This document shows, piece after piece, positions 42,716 through 51,374 of a stretch of 64,000 nucleotides of DNA; position 1 is the first letter of the stretch; each line of letters starts with the position of its first letter. Location: assembly GCF_000485795.1 (NCBI RefSeq), contig NZ_AXZL01000076.1:62001-126000 (forward strand). The letters run 5' to 3'. The position numbers and the translations under genes are program-made. Under the pieces are notes generated by a model, which saw only the letters and a program-made list of their open reading frames with translations, searched no databases and was not told the DNA's origin. The DNA is from Shewanella decolorationis S12. GTDB lineage: Bacteria > Pseudomonadota > Gammaproteobacteria > Enterobacterales > Shewanellaceae.

Positions 42716-43789
42716 TTACATTGAGAACGCGAGCTGGGTTTGCAACGATTCAACCTCAACAATAGGTGACTTGTCGGCAAGCCCAACTGCCACCCCCAAA
42801 AGTCGAATACCTCTTCCCTCTTGTCTTCCTATTGCCTGCGCTAATAATTCATAAAACAACATGACCGAAATATCATGACTACGGTGCTCAATGGTCGTTT
42901 GTTTAAAATCACTGAACTTAAGCTTTACAACCTGTTTGTGAATTTGCCTATCCTTTGCACTGCGGCTTAAGCGAACCGATAACTCTTGAATTAATCCCGG
43001 CATCACCTGCTGGCATTGCTCCAGCGTATAAATATCCTGAGCCAGAGTGGTCTCAACCCCCACAGATTTGCGCTCGCGGCTTACCGAAATCCCACGATCA
43101 TCGATGCCATGGGCCCGCTCGACTAACACTGTGCCAAACTTACCAAAACGGGCAATCAGCTCTTGCTTTGGATAAGCCTGCACATCGGCGCAGGTATTTA
43201 AGCCTAGCGAAGATAGTTTCTCAGCGGTCACTTTACCCACACCTGGGATTTTCCGCAGGGATAAGCTTTTAACGAACTCGGCGACCTCATCGGGTGGAAT
43301 AACACATTGTCCATTGGGTTTATTTAAATCAGAGGCAACCTTGGCAAGAAATTTAATCGGTGCCACGCCCGCCGATGCCGTCAGTCCAGTTTCGGTAAAA
43401 ATATCCCGACGTATCGCCTCGGCGATTAAAGTGGCAGAGCCCTTAAACAGCTTACAATCGCTGACATCTAAATAGGCTTCATCGAGGGAAAGCGGTTCGA
43501 TTAACTCTGTGTATCGGCAGAAAATGGCGCGAATTTGCTGTGAGACCTCTTTATAGACCTGCATACGACCGGGAACGAGGATAAGATCGGGACACAATTT
43601 CAATGCGTAGCCCGTCGCCATAGCAGAACGCACACCAAATTTACGCGCCTCATAATTACAGGTGCTGATGACGCCACGCTGCACCCGGCTGCCGCCGACG
43701 GCCAAAGGCTTACCGCGGTATTCGGGAAAATCCCGCATTTCCACCGCAGCAAAATAGCAATCCATATCGATATGAATGATTTTTCGCAC
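42716..43789 (-). CDS. dinB: DNA polymerase IV (Y-family translesion polymerase)
   Basis: The protein copies damaged DNA with low fidelity. Catalytic acids lie in IIHIDMDCYFAAVEMRD (N-terminus) and PLSLDEAYLDVS (about 95-106). Thumb and little-finger domains follow. The C-terminal QLAFSM resembles the beta-clamp-binding motif of Pol IV. I start at the GTG at 43789, with GGAGG upstream, so the product begins (M)RKIIHIDMD like the E. coli protein and has 357 residues. A LexA box lies 25-45 bases upstream, so it belongs to the SOS regulon. Confidence 0.96.
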   Translation of the reverse strand: MRKIIHIDMDCYFAAVEMRDFPEYRGKPLAVGGSRVQRGVISTCNYEARKFGVRSAMATGYALKLCPDLILVPGRMQVYKEVSQQIRAIFCRYTELIEPLSLDEAYLDVSDCKLFKGSATLIAEAIRRDIFTETGLTASAGVAPIKFLAKVASDLNKPNGQCVIPPDEVAEFVKSLSLRKIPGVGKVTAEKLSSLGLNTCADVQAYPKQELIARFGKFGTVLVERAHGIDDRGISVSRERKSVGVETTLAQDIYTLEQCQQVMPGLIQELSVRLSRSAKDRQIHKQVVKLKFSDFKQTTIEHRSHDISVMLFYELLAQAIGRQEGRGIRLLGVAVGLADKSPIVEVESLQTQLAFSM

Positions 43790-43813
43790 CTTGCATTCCT
43801 CCGACACTCAAAA

Positions 43814-43833
43814 TACTGTATATAAAAACAGTA
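43814..43833. promoter_or_regulatory. LexA (SOS) box of dinB
   Basis: TACTGTATATAAAAACAGTA contains CTGT-N8-ACAG with AT-rich centre, the gammaproteobacterial LexA operator. Confidence 0.92.
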
Positions 43834-43895
43834 ATCAAGTATCACTTATCAATTTGCAACGGTGCTGTTTGCGCTTGGATTGTTAGCGCCCAAAA

Positions 43896-43925
43896 AACAA
43901 AGGGAGCCCCTAAGGCTCCCTTGAT
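43896..43925 (-). terminator. Intrinsic terminator of the Cache chemoreceptor gene
   Basis: AAGGGAGCC pairs with GGCTCCCTT; on the minus strand TTTGTTTTTT follows. It lies 20 bases after the receptor stop. Confidence 0.88.
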
Positions 43926-43940
43926 TTACAACTATTTGAA

Positions 43941-45944
43941 TTAAATCTTAAATTGCCCAATGTTGCGGGTCAGTTCATGAGTCGCTTGCTCAAACCCCTG
44001 CAAACTTTGGGATAAATCTTGGCTTGAGAGCAAAGACTGATCGGACAAACCGCGCACGCTAACAACGTTTTGTGCCACCTCTTCAGCCACAACGGCCTGC
44101 TGGCCAATCGCCACGGTAATTTCCACCGTTTGCTGCTGAATCGACACAATCGCACTGGCGATATCACTTAAGGCTTGCTCCACTTGCGTGGTCAGGTCTT
44201 GCCCGACTCTTGCCTGTTCAACCCCAGACTCCATCACCTGCTCGGCTTGTAGCGCGCTCTGCTGCAGGGTTTGGATAATCCCTTGAATGTTGGCGGTAGA
44301 ATCTTGGGTACGGGATGCGAGAGTTCGCACTTCATCGGCCACCACGGCAAAGCCTCGACCTTGCTCACCCGCCCGCGCCGCCTCGATGGCCGCATTAAGC
44401 GCCAGCAAGTTGGTTTGGTCGGCAATGTTGCGGATTACGCTTAACACTTCGCCAATTTGCTCTGAGCTGCTACGTAACTCCTTGATGACTTTAGCCGCCT
44501 CAATCACTTGAACCGATAATGCCTTCATGCCTTCGGTCGCGCGGGACACAATTTGAGTACCGTCATGGGCCTGAGTCTGTGCCTTTTCGGCAAAATCATT
44601 CGCCCGTTGAGCGCTTATCGCCATTTCTTGGCTAGTCTGCGCCATTTGGGTGGCAGCCGTGGCCACTGAATCGATTTGTTGTTTCTGCGATGACACAGAA
44701 GAGACCGCTAAATCACATACTTGGCGAGCATCCATCACCCCAGTGCCAACCTCTTGGGTAAGATGTCGGGTATGCAGCAGCATCTGCTGCACCTTTTCAG
44801 CAAAGCGGTTGAAGGCATCACCCAGCTTGCCTAACTCATCTTCGCGCTCCATTAAAATGCGTTGGGATAAATCACTATCACCCTCAGCAATGTCTTCCAT
44901 AGCATCCAGCAATTTGCCAAGCTGGCGTCTAAAGGGCAACAACATCAACCATACTGTGATGCCAACCAAGAGCATAATCCCTAAGGCAACAAAACAGGCA
45001 TTCCAAAAGGCTTCAGTCACAGGCGCTTCAATCACCTCATGGGGCAACATAAAGGCTAAGTGCCATTTCTGCTTAGGATAATCACCGCCCACGGACACAA
45101 AGGTTACCCGCTGCGGCACTCCGTTAAAGGTGACTTCGGCAAAGCCCTTCGCTTCGCGCTGCATTTGCTGCCTTAAGGCGGTAAAGCCTGAGGTGTCCTT
45201 AAACTGGCTATCAATTTGATTCGCAAGTGAGCCCGGCGGGAATTTATCCGAGAATCCAGGGAAATAAACCAGCTTACCTTCGTCCGTCATCAGGAAGGCT
45301 TGGCCGTAATTGCGGTATTTGATTGGCGCTAACAGGGTTTTGCCAATGGTATCGATTAGAATATCCATACCACCAATCCCAATCAGCTCACCATTGGCGC
45401 CATAGACTGGGGTTTTAACTGTGGCCGAAATCGAGCCATCGTTGGCATCGACCGCAGGATCGCCCACAAATAGGCCGCGCTGATCGATAGCCTCCTGCCA
45501 CCAAGGACGTTTATTGGTGTAATAGTTTGGATCGCCATCGAAACGGCCATTGAGGTCGAAATATTCAAAGGTATTTGCCGAGCCGAAGAACACTGACTTC
45601 ACATCGCTATCACGGTCGGAAAACGAGCGGAAATAACGAATAATATCTTGATACTGCTGATCATTGGCTAAGTTACTGCCACGGGCATGGTATTGGCTAA
45701 ACCAGTTGATAAGCCCTGGCTCGGCAAATACTGAGTGGATCACTTGCCCCTTAGCCACAAAATAACCACCAATCTCATTGGCCTTTAAGGCTACGAGCGC
45801 CGAAATGTCCGCATCCACTTGCTTACGTGTGTTATTACTTTCTTTATTCACGAGCAAAGCAGCAACTAAAGTAAGAAGTACAGCAAGGGCACCGACGATA
45901 GTGACCACTAACTGCAAACTTAGAGAACGTTTTATATATCTCAT
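43941..45944 (-). CDS. Methyl-accepting chemotaxis protein with double-Cache sensor
   Basis: The 667-residue inner-membrane chemoreceptor has a first helix (about 10-30, LQLVVTIVGALAVLLTLVAA) and a large periplasmic dCache domain (about 35-310). The latter includes DGSISATVKTPVYGANGELI then GIGGMDILID, and YRNYGQAFLMTDEGKLVYFP. A second helix (about 316-336) is followed by HAMP (about 338-392) and a signalling domain with EQ/DQTNLLALNAAIEAARAGEQ and GRGFAVVADEVRTLASRTQD. Ligands of dCache receptors are usually amino acids or organic acids; which one is not evident. Monocistronic with its own terminator. Confidence 0.95.
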   Translation of the reverse strand: MRYIKRSLSLQLVVTIVGALAVLLTLVAALLVNKESNNTRKQVDADISALVALKANEIGGYFVAKGQVIHSVFAEPGLINWFSQYHARGSNLANDQQYQDIIRYFRSFSDRDSDVKSVFFGSANTFEYFDLNGRFDGDPNYYTNKRPWWQEAIDQRGLFVGDPAVDANDGSISATVKTPVYGANGELIGIGGMDILIDTIGKTLLAPIKYRNYGQAFLMTDEGKLVYFPGFSDKFPPGSLANQIDSQFKDTSGFTALRQQMQREAKGFAEVTFNGVPQRVTFVSVGGDYPKQKWHLAFMLPHEVIEAPVTEAFWNACFVALGIMLLVGITVWLMLLPFRRQLGKLLDAMEDIAEGDSDLSQRILMEREDELGKLGDAFNRFAEKVQQMLLHTRHLTQEVGTGVMDARQVCDLAVSSVSSQKQQIDSVATAATQMAQTSQEMAISAQRANDFAEKAQTQAHDGTQIVSRATEGMKALSVQVIEAAKVIKELRSSSEQIGEVLSVIRNIADQTNLLALNAAIEAARAGEQGRGFAVVADEVRTLASRTQDSTANIQGIIQTLQQSALQAEQVMESGVEQARVGQDLTTQVEQALSDIASAIVSIQQQTVEITVAIGQQAVVAEEVAQNVVSVRGLSDQSLLSSQDLSQSLQGFEQATHELTRNIGQFKI

Positions 45945-46184
45945 TCATCTTCCCGTCTGGCTGATCAACCACTTAACAAAAAATCATGCAAAAACAGTTT
46001 CACACGGTAACAATTTTTACCCGCCAACAACAGCCGAAATGATGAGAAAAAACGTAAACAAGTATTTGTAAAGAAAAGACATTAGCAAATAATAGGAATC
46101 ACTAAACAAAGGACTTCCATCAGAAGATCCCATCACTACCACTAACTTTTACAGAATGTTAGACCAAATACTCAAAATCCCAAT

Positions 46185-46211
46185 AAAAAAGCCAGTCACG
46201 GAATGACTGGC
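46185..46211 (-). terminator. Intrinsic terminator of the bacterioferritin operon
   Basis: GCCAGTCA pairs with TGACTGGC over CGGAA, with six T residues following on the minus strand. Confidence 0.88.
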
Positions 46212-46241
46212 CTGAGTGTTTGAGCCGCGCTACTGGCGCTA

Positions 46242-46709
46242 TTACATCTTAGTTTGCAGGTAATTCGCTAAACCAATACGGTCAATCAAACCGAGTTGTT
46301 TTTCTAACCAATACATATGGTCGGATTCGGTATCGTCGAGTAAGACTTCTAAGATCTCACGGGTTTGGTAATCTTTCTTCGACTCACACAGGGCAATCAC
46401 CTTACGTAAATCATCGGCCACCTTGTATTCATAGGCCAAATCGTTACGCAGCATCTCTTCGACGTTTGAACCAATGTTAAGCGCTTCCCGCGCGGCCACA
46501 TTCGGCACGCCTTCGAGAAATAAAATACGCTGTACCAGTTTGGCCGCATGACCTTTTTCATCATCCGACTCGTGGGCAATACGCTCATAGAGTTCGTTCA
46601 GCCCCCAGTCTTCGTACATATGAGCATGCACAAAATACTGATCCATCGCCGATAACTCTCCCGTTAGGAGTCGATTCAACGCGTCGATGACTTCTTTATC
46701 ACCTTTCAT
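46242..46709 (-). CDS. bfr: Bacterioferritin subunit with intact ferroxidase centre, lacking the haem Met
   Basis: The 155-residue ferritin-like four-helix subunit follows the other bacterioferritin gene by nine bases. Ferroxidase ligands as numbered in E. coli Bfr are all present: E18, Y25, E51, H54, E94, and E128/H131, shifted by one inserted residue. The haem ligand Met52 is replaced by Lys (ESDDEKGHA). It should therefore oxidise Fe2+ but not bind bridging haem. Together with its partner it probably forms a mixed 24-mer for iron storage in the cytosol. AGGAG precedes the ATG. Confidence 0.95.
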   Translation of the reverse strand: MKGDKEVIDALNRLLTGELSAMDQYFVHAHMYEDWGLNELYERIAHESDDEKGHAAKLVQRILFLEGVPNVAAREALNIGSNVEEMLRNDLAYEYKVADDLRKVIALCESKKDYQTREILEVLLDDTESDHMYWLEKQLGLIDRIGLANYLQTKM

Positions 46710-46718
46710 ATTCAGCTC

Positions 46719-47192
46719 CTATGACTCACTAATTTGCGATTGAAGATAGTTTTGAATGCCGGTTAAGCTAATCAGCTCCTGCTGCGATTCGAGCCAATCT
46801 AAATGCTCTTCTTCATCTTCAAGGATATCTTCCAGCAGATCACGACTGACATAATCCTGCTCGGCTTCGCAGAGGCTAATGGCATCCCGCAACAGTGTGA
46901 GTTGTTCCTGCACCATGGCTAAATCGCAATCGAGCATCTCTTGAGTGTGCTCGCCAATACGCAGTTTTTCGAGCTGTTGCAGATTCGGTAATCCCTCTAA
47001 AAATAATACCCGCTCGATAAGCTTATCGGCGTGTTTCATATCTTGGATGGATTTTTTGTATTCGACGTGGTTTAGCTTCTCCAGCCCCCAATGCTTGAAC
47101 ATTCTGGCGTGGAGAAAATATTGATTAATGGCCGTTAACTCACAGGTAAGCACCCGATTGAGTTGTCCCACTACTTTAGGATGACCTTTCAT
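46719..47192 (-). CDS. bfr: Bacterioferritin subunit with haem Met but altered ferroxidase centre
   Basis: The 157-residue subunit keeps the haem-binding Met52 (SIQDMKHADKLIE) and aligns end to end with E. coli Bfr. Its ferroxidase site is damaged: E51 is Asp and E94 is Val (CDLAMVQEQ), while E18, Y25, H54, E127 and H130 remain. It is therefore the haem-carrying partner of the downstream subunit in a heteropolymeric bacterioferritin. It is the first gene of the pair; a possible Fur site lies about 110-130 bases upstream. No bacterioferritin-associated ferredoxin gene is adjacent. Confidence 0.95.
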   Translation of the reverse strand: MKGHPKVVGQLNRVLTCELTAINQYFLHARMFKHWGLEKLNHVEYKKSIQDMKHADKLIERVLFLEGLPNLQQLEKLRIGEHTQEMLDCDLAMVQEQLTLLRDAISLCEAEQDYVSRDLLEDILEDEEEHLDWLESQQELISLTGIQNYLQSQISES

Positions 47193-47303
47193 AAGTAACT
47201 ATCCTTGATATGAGTGAAAGATTGATCTAAATCAAGCTTCTAGCCTAGTACAGTTTTCAACCCAACTCAAATTTTCTTTATTTTTCACAAACTTAAAGAT
47301 AAA

Positions 47304-47322
47304 AAGCATTCTCATTATCGCT
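47304..47322. promoter_or_regulatory. Possible Fur site upstream of the bacterioferritin operon
   Basis: On the minus strand AGCGATAATGAGAATGCTT contains GATAAT-GAGAAT hexamers like Fur half sites, but symmetry is poor. Confidence 0.4.
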
Positions 47323-47384
47323 TAGATTAGCCCGCTATCCTCCTCATATATCAAGGATTAATTTTGCCAGTGTTAAAATCGAGG

Positions 47385-47415
47385 CAAAAAAATAGCCTCC
47401 AGTGGAGGCTATTTC
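47385..47415 (-). terminator. Intrinsic terminator of the nqr operon (after nqrM)
   Basis: AAATAGCCTCC pairs with GGAGGCTATTT with T-run on the minus strand, 16 bases past the nqrM stop. Confidence 0.9.
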
Positions 47416-47430
47416 AGTTGAAGCGGATAA

Positions 47431-47655
47431 TCAAATGATCCTGTCTTTGGTTAACTTCGCTCGGCGCGCTTCTTCTGCGGCCATACGACGCTTACGCTTG
47501 TCGCAGGGATCATCACAATCGCAGGCTTTTTCAATCCCTAATACACCTAAACCGCCACAGCTTCCTTCCACGGCTTTGCGCTTGATGAGATAACCTATCG
47601 ACATAAGCAAAAAGAACAGTAATAAAATCACAAATGCCGCGATAAAAGTGCTCAT
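47431..47655 (-). CDS. nqrM: Na+-NQR maturation factor NqrM (DUF539)
   Basis: The 74-residue protein has one N-terminal membrane helix (about 4-25, FIAAFVILLLFFLLMSIGYL) and a cysteine cluster SCGGLGVLGIEKACDCDDPC (about 32-51) typical of NqrM. It is needed to insert the iron centre held between NqrD and NqrE. It is the last gene of the nqr operon, 11 bases after apbE. A basic C-terminal tail faces the cytosol. Confidence 0.95.
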   Translation of the reverse strand: MSTFIAAFVILLLFFLLMSIGYLIKRKAVEGSCGGLGVLGIEKACDCDDPCDKRKRRMAAEEARRAKLTKDRII

Positions 47656-47666
47656 GTTAACTCCAA

Positions 47667-48722
47667 CTACTTAAGGAAAGGCTTGAAGGCGTCACTGTAG
47701 TAGACTTTAAATCCTTCGCCTTGCTTTTCTATTAGCATTATCGCCAAGTGTTCTTTCTTGGCAAGCTCCAATGACGCTTCTGTGCCCAAAACCATCATCG
47801 CCGTCGCAAAACCATCGGCCGTCATACATTCTTTATGCAAAACGGTCACAGATGCTAGCTTATGATTAATAGGTAAACCGGTACGTGGATCAATTATATG
47901 AGTAAATCGCTGACCTTCTTCCTCATAATAATTGCGATAATCCCCCGACGTTGCCATCGCCATAGTGCCAGGCTCAATCACCTGTTGCACTGCCATGCCC
48001 TCATCGGTCGGTTTCTCTATCGCGACGCGCCAAGAACTGCCATCGCCTTTGGTGCCCTTAATGCTCAGCTCGCCACCAATTTCGACTAAGTAACCAGTTG
48101 CATGGTACTTATCTAAAATAGAGGCCACTTTGTCCACACCAAAACCTTTAGCGATTGAAGACAGATCCACATATAAATGCGCATTGTGTTTGCTTAAGCG
48201 ATTGCCTTCGATAGAAAGCTCACTGATACCCGTTTTGGCTTTAGCCGCATCGATATCCGCTTGAGTCGGCACTTTGGTTGGGCGCTTATCGGGGCCAAAT
48301 CCCCATAGGTTCACCAGCGGCCCTAAGGTAATGTCTAAGGCTTTGTCTGTCACGTTATACAAACGCATACCTTCTTTAACCACTTTGATGGTATCAGGAG
48401 AGACTTCGACGCTTTGCTCAAGCGGTAACTGGTTGAAACGTGATAATTCTGAATTGGGTCGATAGGTCGACATCTGGTTATTGACCAGCTCTAAGGCTAA
48501 GTCAATCTCGGCCTGCAGTAATTGGGCCGTCGGCATTTGCTCATTGGGAACCACTTTAATGTGGTAGGTCGTGCCCATTGTGCTACCCGCGAGGGAGATA
48601 ACCTCATCCTGTTTGCTACAGGCTGAAATAAAAAAGGCCAGACCTACAAGGACCAGCCAGCTCACTGAATGCTTTAACACTGAGGTTTTTAACACGGGGG
48701 TTTTTAACGCTAGGGTTTTAAA
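47667..48722 (-). CDS. apbE: FAD:protein FMN transferase (ApbE)
   Basis: This periplasmic lipoprotein covalently attaches FMN to Thr residues of NqrB and NqrC. The lipobox is FFISACSKQ (Cys about 35). The ApbE core shows LAGSTMGTTYHIKVV, DLSSIAKGFGVDKV (about 187-200), YLVEIGGELSIKG and FTHIIDPRTGLPI. I start at the ATG at 48722, which gives a signal peptide; the open frame extends to 48797. The N-region contains a K-(T/x)-x-V-L repeat encoded by tandem 15-bp repeats. It follows nqrF by 101 bases in the same operon as its substrates. Confidence 0.95.
   Translation of the reverse strand, partial: FKTLALKTPVLKTSVLKHSVSWLVLVGLAFFISACSKQDEVISLAGSTMGTTYHIKVVPNEQMPTAQLLQAEIDLALELVNNQMSTYRPNSELSRFNQLPLEQSVEVSPDTIKVVKEGMRLYNVTDKALDITLGPLVNLWGFGPDKRPTKVPTQADIDAAKAKTGISELSIEGNRLSKHNAHLYVDLSSIAKGFGVDKVASILDKYHATGYLVEIGGELSIKGTKGDGSSWRVAIEKPTDEGMAVQQVIEPGTMAMATSGDYRNYYEEEGQRFTHIIDPRTGLPINHKLASVTVLHKECMTADGFATAMMVLGTEASLELAKKEHLAIMLIEKQGEGFKVYYSDAFKPFLK
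48674..48718. repeat. Three tandem 15-bp repeats inside the apbE signal sequence
   Basis: TTAACACTGAGGTTT, TTAACACGGGGGTTT and TTAACGCTAGGGTTT follow without gaps. Their length keeps the frame and they encode the repeating basic n-region of the ApbE signal peptide (LKTPVLKTSVLK). Confidence 0.8.
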
Positions 48723-48823
48723 CATAGTGACTAACAACTCTTTTGGATGCCCTTTAATGCAAAAGTTGCAGATGAGAGCTTTACTCCACATCTGCAACTC
48801 TTCTCACCTTGGGCTAATTCACA

Positions 48824-50080
48824 TTAGCCGCCGAAGTCATCCAACAGGATGTTTTCGTCTTCGACACCAAGATTTTTCAACATACCGATCACGGCAGCGT
48901 TCATCATTGGAGGTCCACACATGTAGAACTCACAATCTTCTGGCGCTTCATGGTCTTTCAGGTAGTTTTCATACAGTACGTTATGGATGAAACCTGTGTA
49001 ACCATCCCAGTTGTCCTCTGGTTGAGGATCAGACAGGGCCACATGCCATACGAAGTTGTCGTTTTCAGCCGCTAAGCCGTCAAAGTCTTCCACGTAGAAC
49101 ATTTCACGCTTAGAACGTGCACCGTACCAGAAGCTCATCTTACGCTTAGACTTCAGACGCTTCAGTTGGTCGAAAATGTGTGAGCGCATTGGGGCCATAC
49201 CCGCACCACCACCGATAAACACCATTTCTGCATCGGTATCTTTCGCGAAGAATTCACCGAATGGACCAGAAATCGTGACTTTATCGCCAGCCTTTAGGCT
49301 CCAAATGTAAGATGACATCTTACCGCATGGTAAGCTCAAGTTACGTGGAGGTGGCGTTGCGATACGCACGTTCAACATGATTATGCCAAACTCTTCTGGA
49401 TAGTTAGCCATTGAGTAAGCACGGATCGTTTCTTCGTCAACTTTAGATTCTAACTTGAAGAAGCCAAAGTGTTCCCAGTCACCACGGTACTTTTCAGGTA
49501 CGTCGAAATCAGCATATTTAACATGGTGCGCAGGCGCTTCGATCTGGATGTAACCACCCGCACGGAACGGAACAGATTCACCATCAGGAATTTGCAGCTT
49601 CAGTTCTTTAATGAAGGTCGCCTTGTTATCGTTAGAAATAACAGTACATTCCCACTTCTTAATACCGAAAATTTCTTCGTCAAGCTCGATTTCCATGTCG
49701 TTCTTAACGTTCACCTGGCAAGACAGACGGCAACCTTTGCGGGCGTCCCCCTTGCTAATATGATCTAATTCTGTTGGCAGAATATCACCGCCGCCAGACT
49801 TAACCACTACGCGACATTGGCCACAAGAACCACCGCCACCACAGGCACTTGATACGAAAATACCGTTGTTTGCTAGCACGCCTAATAGCTTGCCACCTGC
49901 ACCGGTTGTAATCGCTTTTTCAGGATCGTCGTTGATGCCGATCGTGATGTCACCGCTAGACACTAGCTTAGATTTAGCGAATAAAATCACTAACACTAAG
50001 ACTAGGACGATAGCAGTAAACATACTCACACCGAGGTAAACCTCAAGCGGAGTAGATTTAAAAATACCAAGAATATCCAT
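48824..50080 (-). CDS. nqrF: Na+-translocating NADH:quinone reductase subunit F
   Basis: The electron entry subunit has one N-terminal helix (about 14-36), a 2Fe-2S ferredoxin domain with SACGGGGSCGQCRVVV (about 69-84) and a downstream Cys (KGCRLSCQV). An FAD domain with RAYSMANYPEE (about 220-230) and an NADH domain with FIGGGAGMAPMRSH follow, ending in the conserved LLDDFGG. It oxidises NADH and passes electrons through the complex to ubiquinone while Na+ is pumped out. Sixth structural gene of the operon. Confidence 0.98.
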   Translation of the reverse strand: MDILGIFKSTPLEVYLGVSMFTAIVLVLVLVILFAKSKLVSSGDITIGINDDPEKAITTGAGGKLLGVLANNGIFVSSACGGGGSCGQCRVVVKSGGGDILPTELDHISKGDARKGCRLSCQVNVKNDMEIELDEEIFGIKKWECTVISNDNKATFIKELKLQIPDGESVPFRAGGYIQIEAPAHHVKYADFDVPEKYRGDWEHFGFFKLESKVDEETIRAYSMANYPEEFGIIMLNVRIATPPPRNLSLPCGKMSSYIWSLKAGDKVTISGPFGEFFAKDTDAEMVFIGGGAGMAPMRSHIFDQLKRLKSKRKMSFWYGARSKREMFYVEDFDGLAAENDNFVWHVALSDPQPEDNWDGYTGFIHNVLYENYLKDHEAPEDCEFYMCGPPMMNAAVIGMLKNLGVEDENILLDDFGG

Positions 50081-50126
50081 TAACTTATCCTTAGAAGGTC
50101 CAATTCAAGAAGCCGTTTGGTGTCTC

Positions 50127-50735
50127 TTACAGAGACACACCAGAAAACGACATGAAACCTAAGGCCATTAAACCAGCAGTGATAAAGGTAATACCTAAAC
50201 CACGCAGGCCATTCGGCACATCGGCGTACTTCAGCTTCTCACGGATACCGGCCATCAATACGATAGCTAATGCCCAACCTACTCCAGAGCCGAAACCAAA
50301 CACCACACTTTCGCCCAGCTTGTAGTCACGCTCAACCATGAATGATACCGCACCGAAAATCGCACAGTTCACAGTGATCAGAGGTAAGAAGATACCTAAC
50401 GCGTTGTACAAAGGAGGAAAGTACTTATCCAGTGCCATTTCCAGAATTTGAACTAAAGCCGCAATCACACCGATAAAGGTAATGAATTTCAAGAAGCTTA
50501 GGTCAGCTTCAGGTGCACCAGCCCAAGCCAGTGCGCCAGGTGCTAACAGCCCTTGGTAAATAACTTGGTTAGCAGGAACAGAGATAGTTAACACTACAAC
50601 TACCGCAATCCCTAGGCCCATCGCGGTAGTCACTTTCTTCGATACCGCTAAGAAAGTACACATACCTAAGAAGAAGGCCAGTGCCATGTTTTCAATGAAA
50701 ACAGAGCGAATTAACAGGCTAATATAATGTTCCAT
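50127..50735 (-). CDS. nqrE: Na+-translocating NADH:quinone reductase subunit E
   Basis: The 202-residue inner-membrane subunit has six hydrophobic segments. It begins MEHYISLLIRSVFIENMALA then FFLGMC, the usual NqrE start. LITVNCAIFGAVSF (about 107-120) contains a cysteine that, with NqrD, holds the intramembrane iron centre. Six bases after nqrD. Confidence 0.98.
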   Translation of the reverse strand: MEHYISLLIRSVFIENMALAFFLGMCTFLAVSKKVTTAMGLGIAVVVVLTISVPANQVIYQGLLAPGALAWAGAPEADLSFLKFITFIGVIAALVQILEMALDKYFPPLYNALGIFLPLITVNCAIFGAVSFMVERDYKLGESVVFGFGSGVGWALAIVLMAGIREKLKYADVPNGLRGLGITFITAGLMALGFMSFSGVSL

Positions 50736-50741
50736 CTCAAA

Positions 50742-51374
50742 TTACCCTTTTGCTTCAACTTGCTCTGGCTTATAGGTACGAATAATCCAAATCAGCATAC
50801 CGATCAGGAAGAACGCACTCGGCGGCAGTAATAACAGACCGTTTGGTTGATACCAGCCACCTTCAGAGATCTTGTGCAGGATTTGAACACCGAACAGAGA
50901 ACCGTTACCAAACAGTTCACGCACGAAGCCAACGGCTAACAGAATCGCACCGTAACCTAAACCGTTACCGATACCATCCATAAAGCTCATCATTGGCGGT
51001 GTTTTCATCGCATAGGCTTCAGCGCGACCCATTACGATACAGTTCGTAATGATAAGGCCCACGAATACCGATAACTGCTTAGAAATCTGATAAGCATAAG
51101 CCTGCAGCAATTGGTCAACCACAATTACCAGAGAGGCAATAATGGTCATCTGTACGATAATACGTACGCTGCTAGGAATATGGTTACGGATCATTGAGAT
51201 AAACAGGTTAGAAAACGCTGTTACCGCAGTTAATGCCAACGCCATTACCAGTGCAGTTTCGAGTTTGCTCGTTACCGCTAACGCACTACATACACCAAGG
51301 ACTTGTAATGCAATCGGGTTGTTGTTGACGATAGGTCCAGTCAGAACCTGTTTCAGTTCTTTAGCGTCAGACAT
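50742..51374 (-). CDS. nqrD: Na+-translocating NADH:quinone reductase subunit D
   Basis: The 210-residue subunit is homologous to NqrE with inverted topology. LQVLGVCSALAVTSKLETAL (about 24-43) and VGLIITNCIVMGRAEAYAM (about 105-123) carry the two cysteines for the shared iron centre. Its start overlaps the nqrC stop by one base. Confidence 0.98.
   Translation of the reverse strand: MSDAKELKQVLTGPIVNNNPIALQVLGVCSALAVTSKLETALVMALALTAVTAFSNLFISMIRNHIPSSVRIIVQMTIIASLVIVVDQLLQAYAYQISKQLSVFVGLIITNCIVMGRAEAYAMKTPPMMSFMDGIGNGLGYGAILLAVGFVRELFGNGSLFGVQILHKISEGGWYQPNGLLLLPPSAFFLIGMLIWIIRTYKPEQVEAKG

Noticed and set aside
45945..46184. Sigma28 promoter for the Cache chemoreceptor
   Set aside because: TAAA-like starts occur but no GCCGATAA-type box at the right distance.
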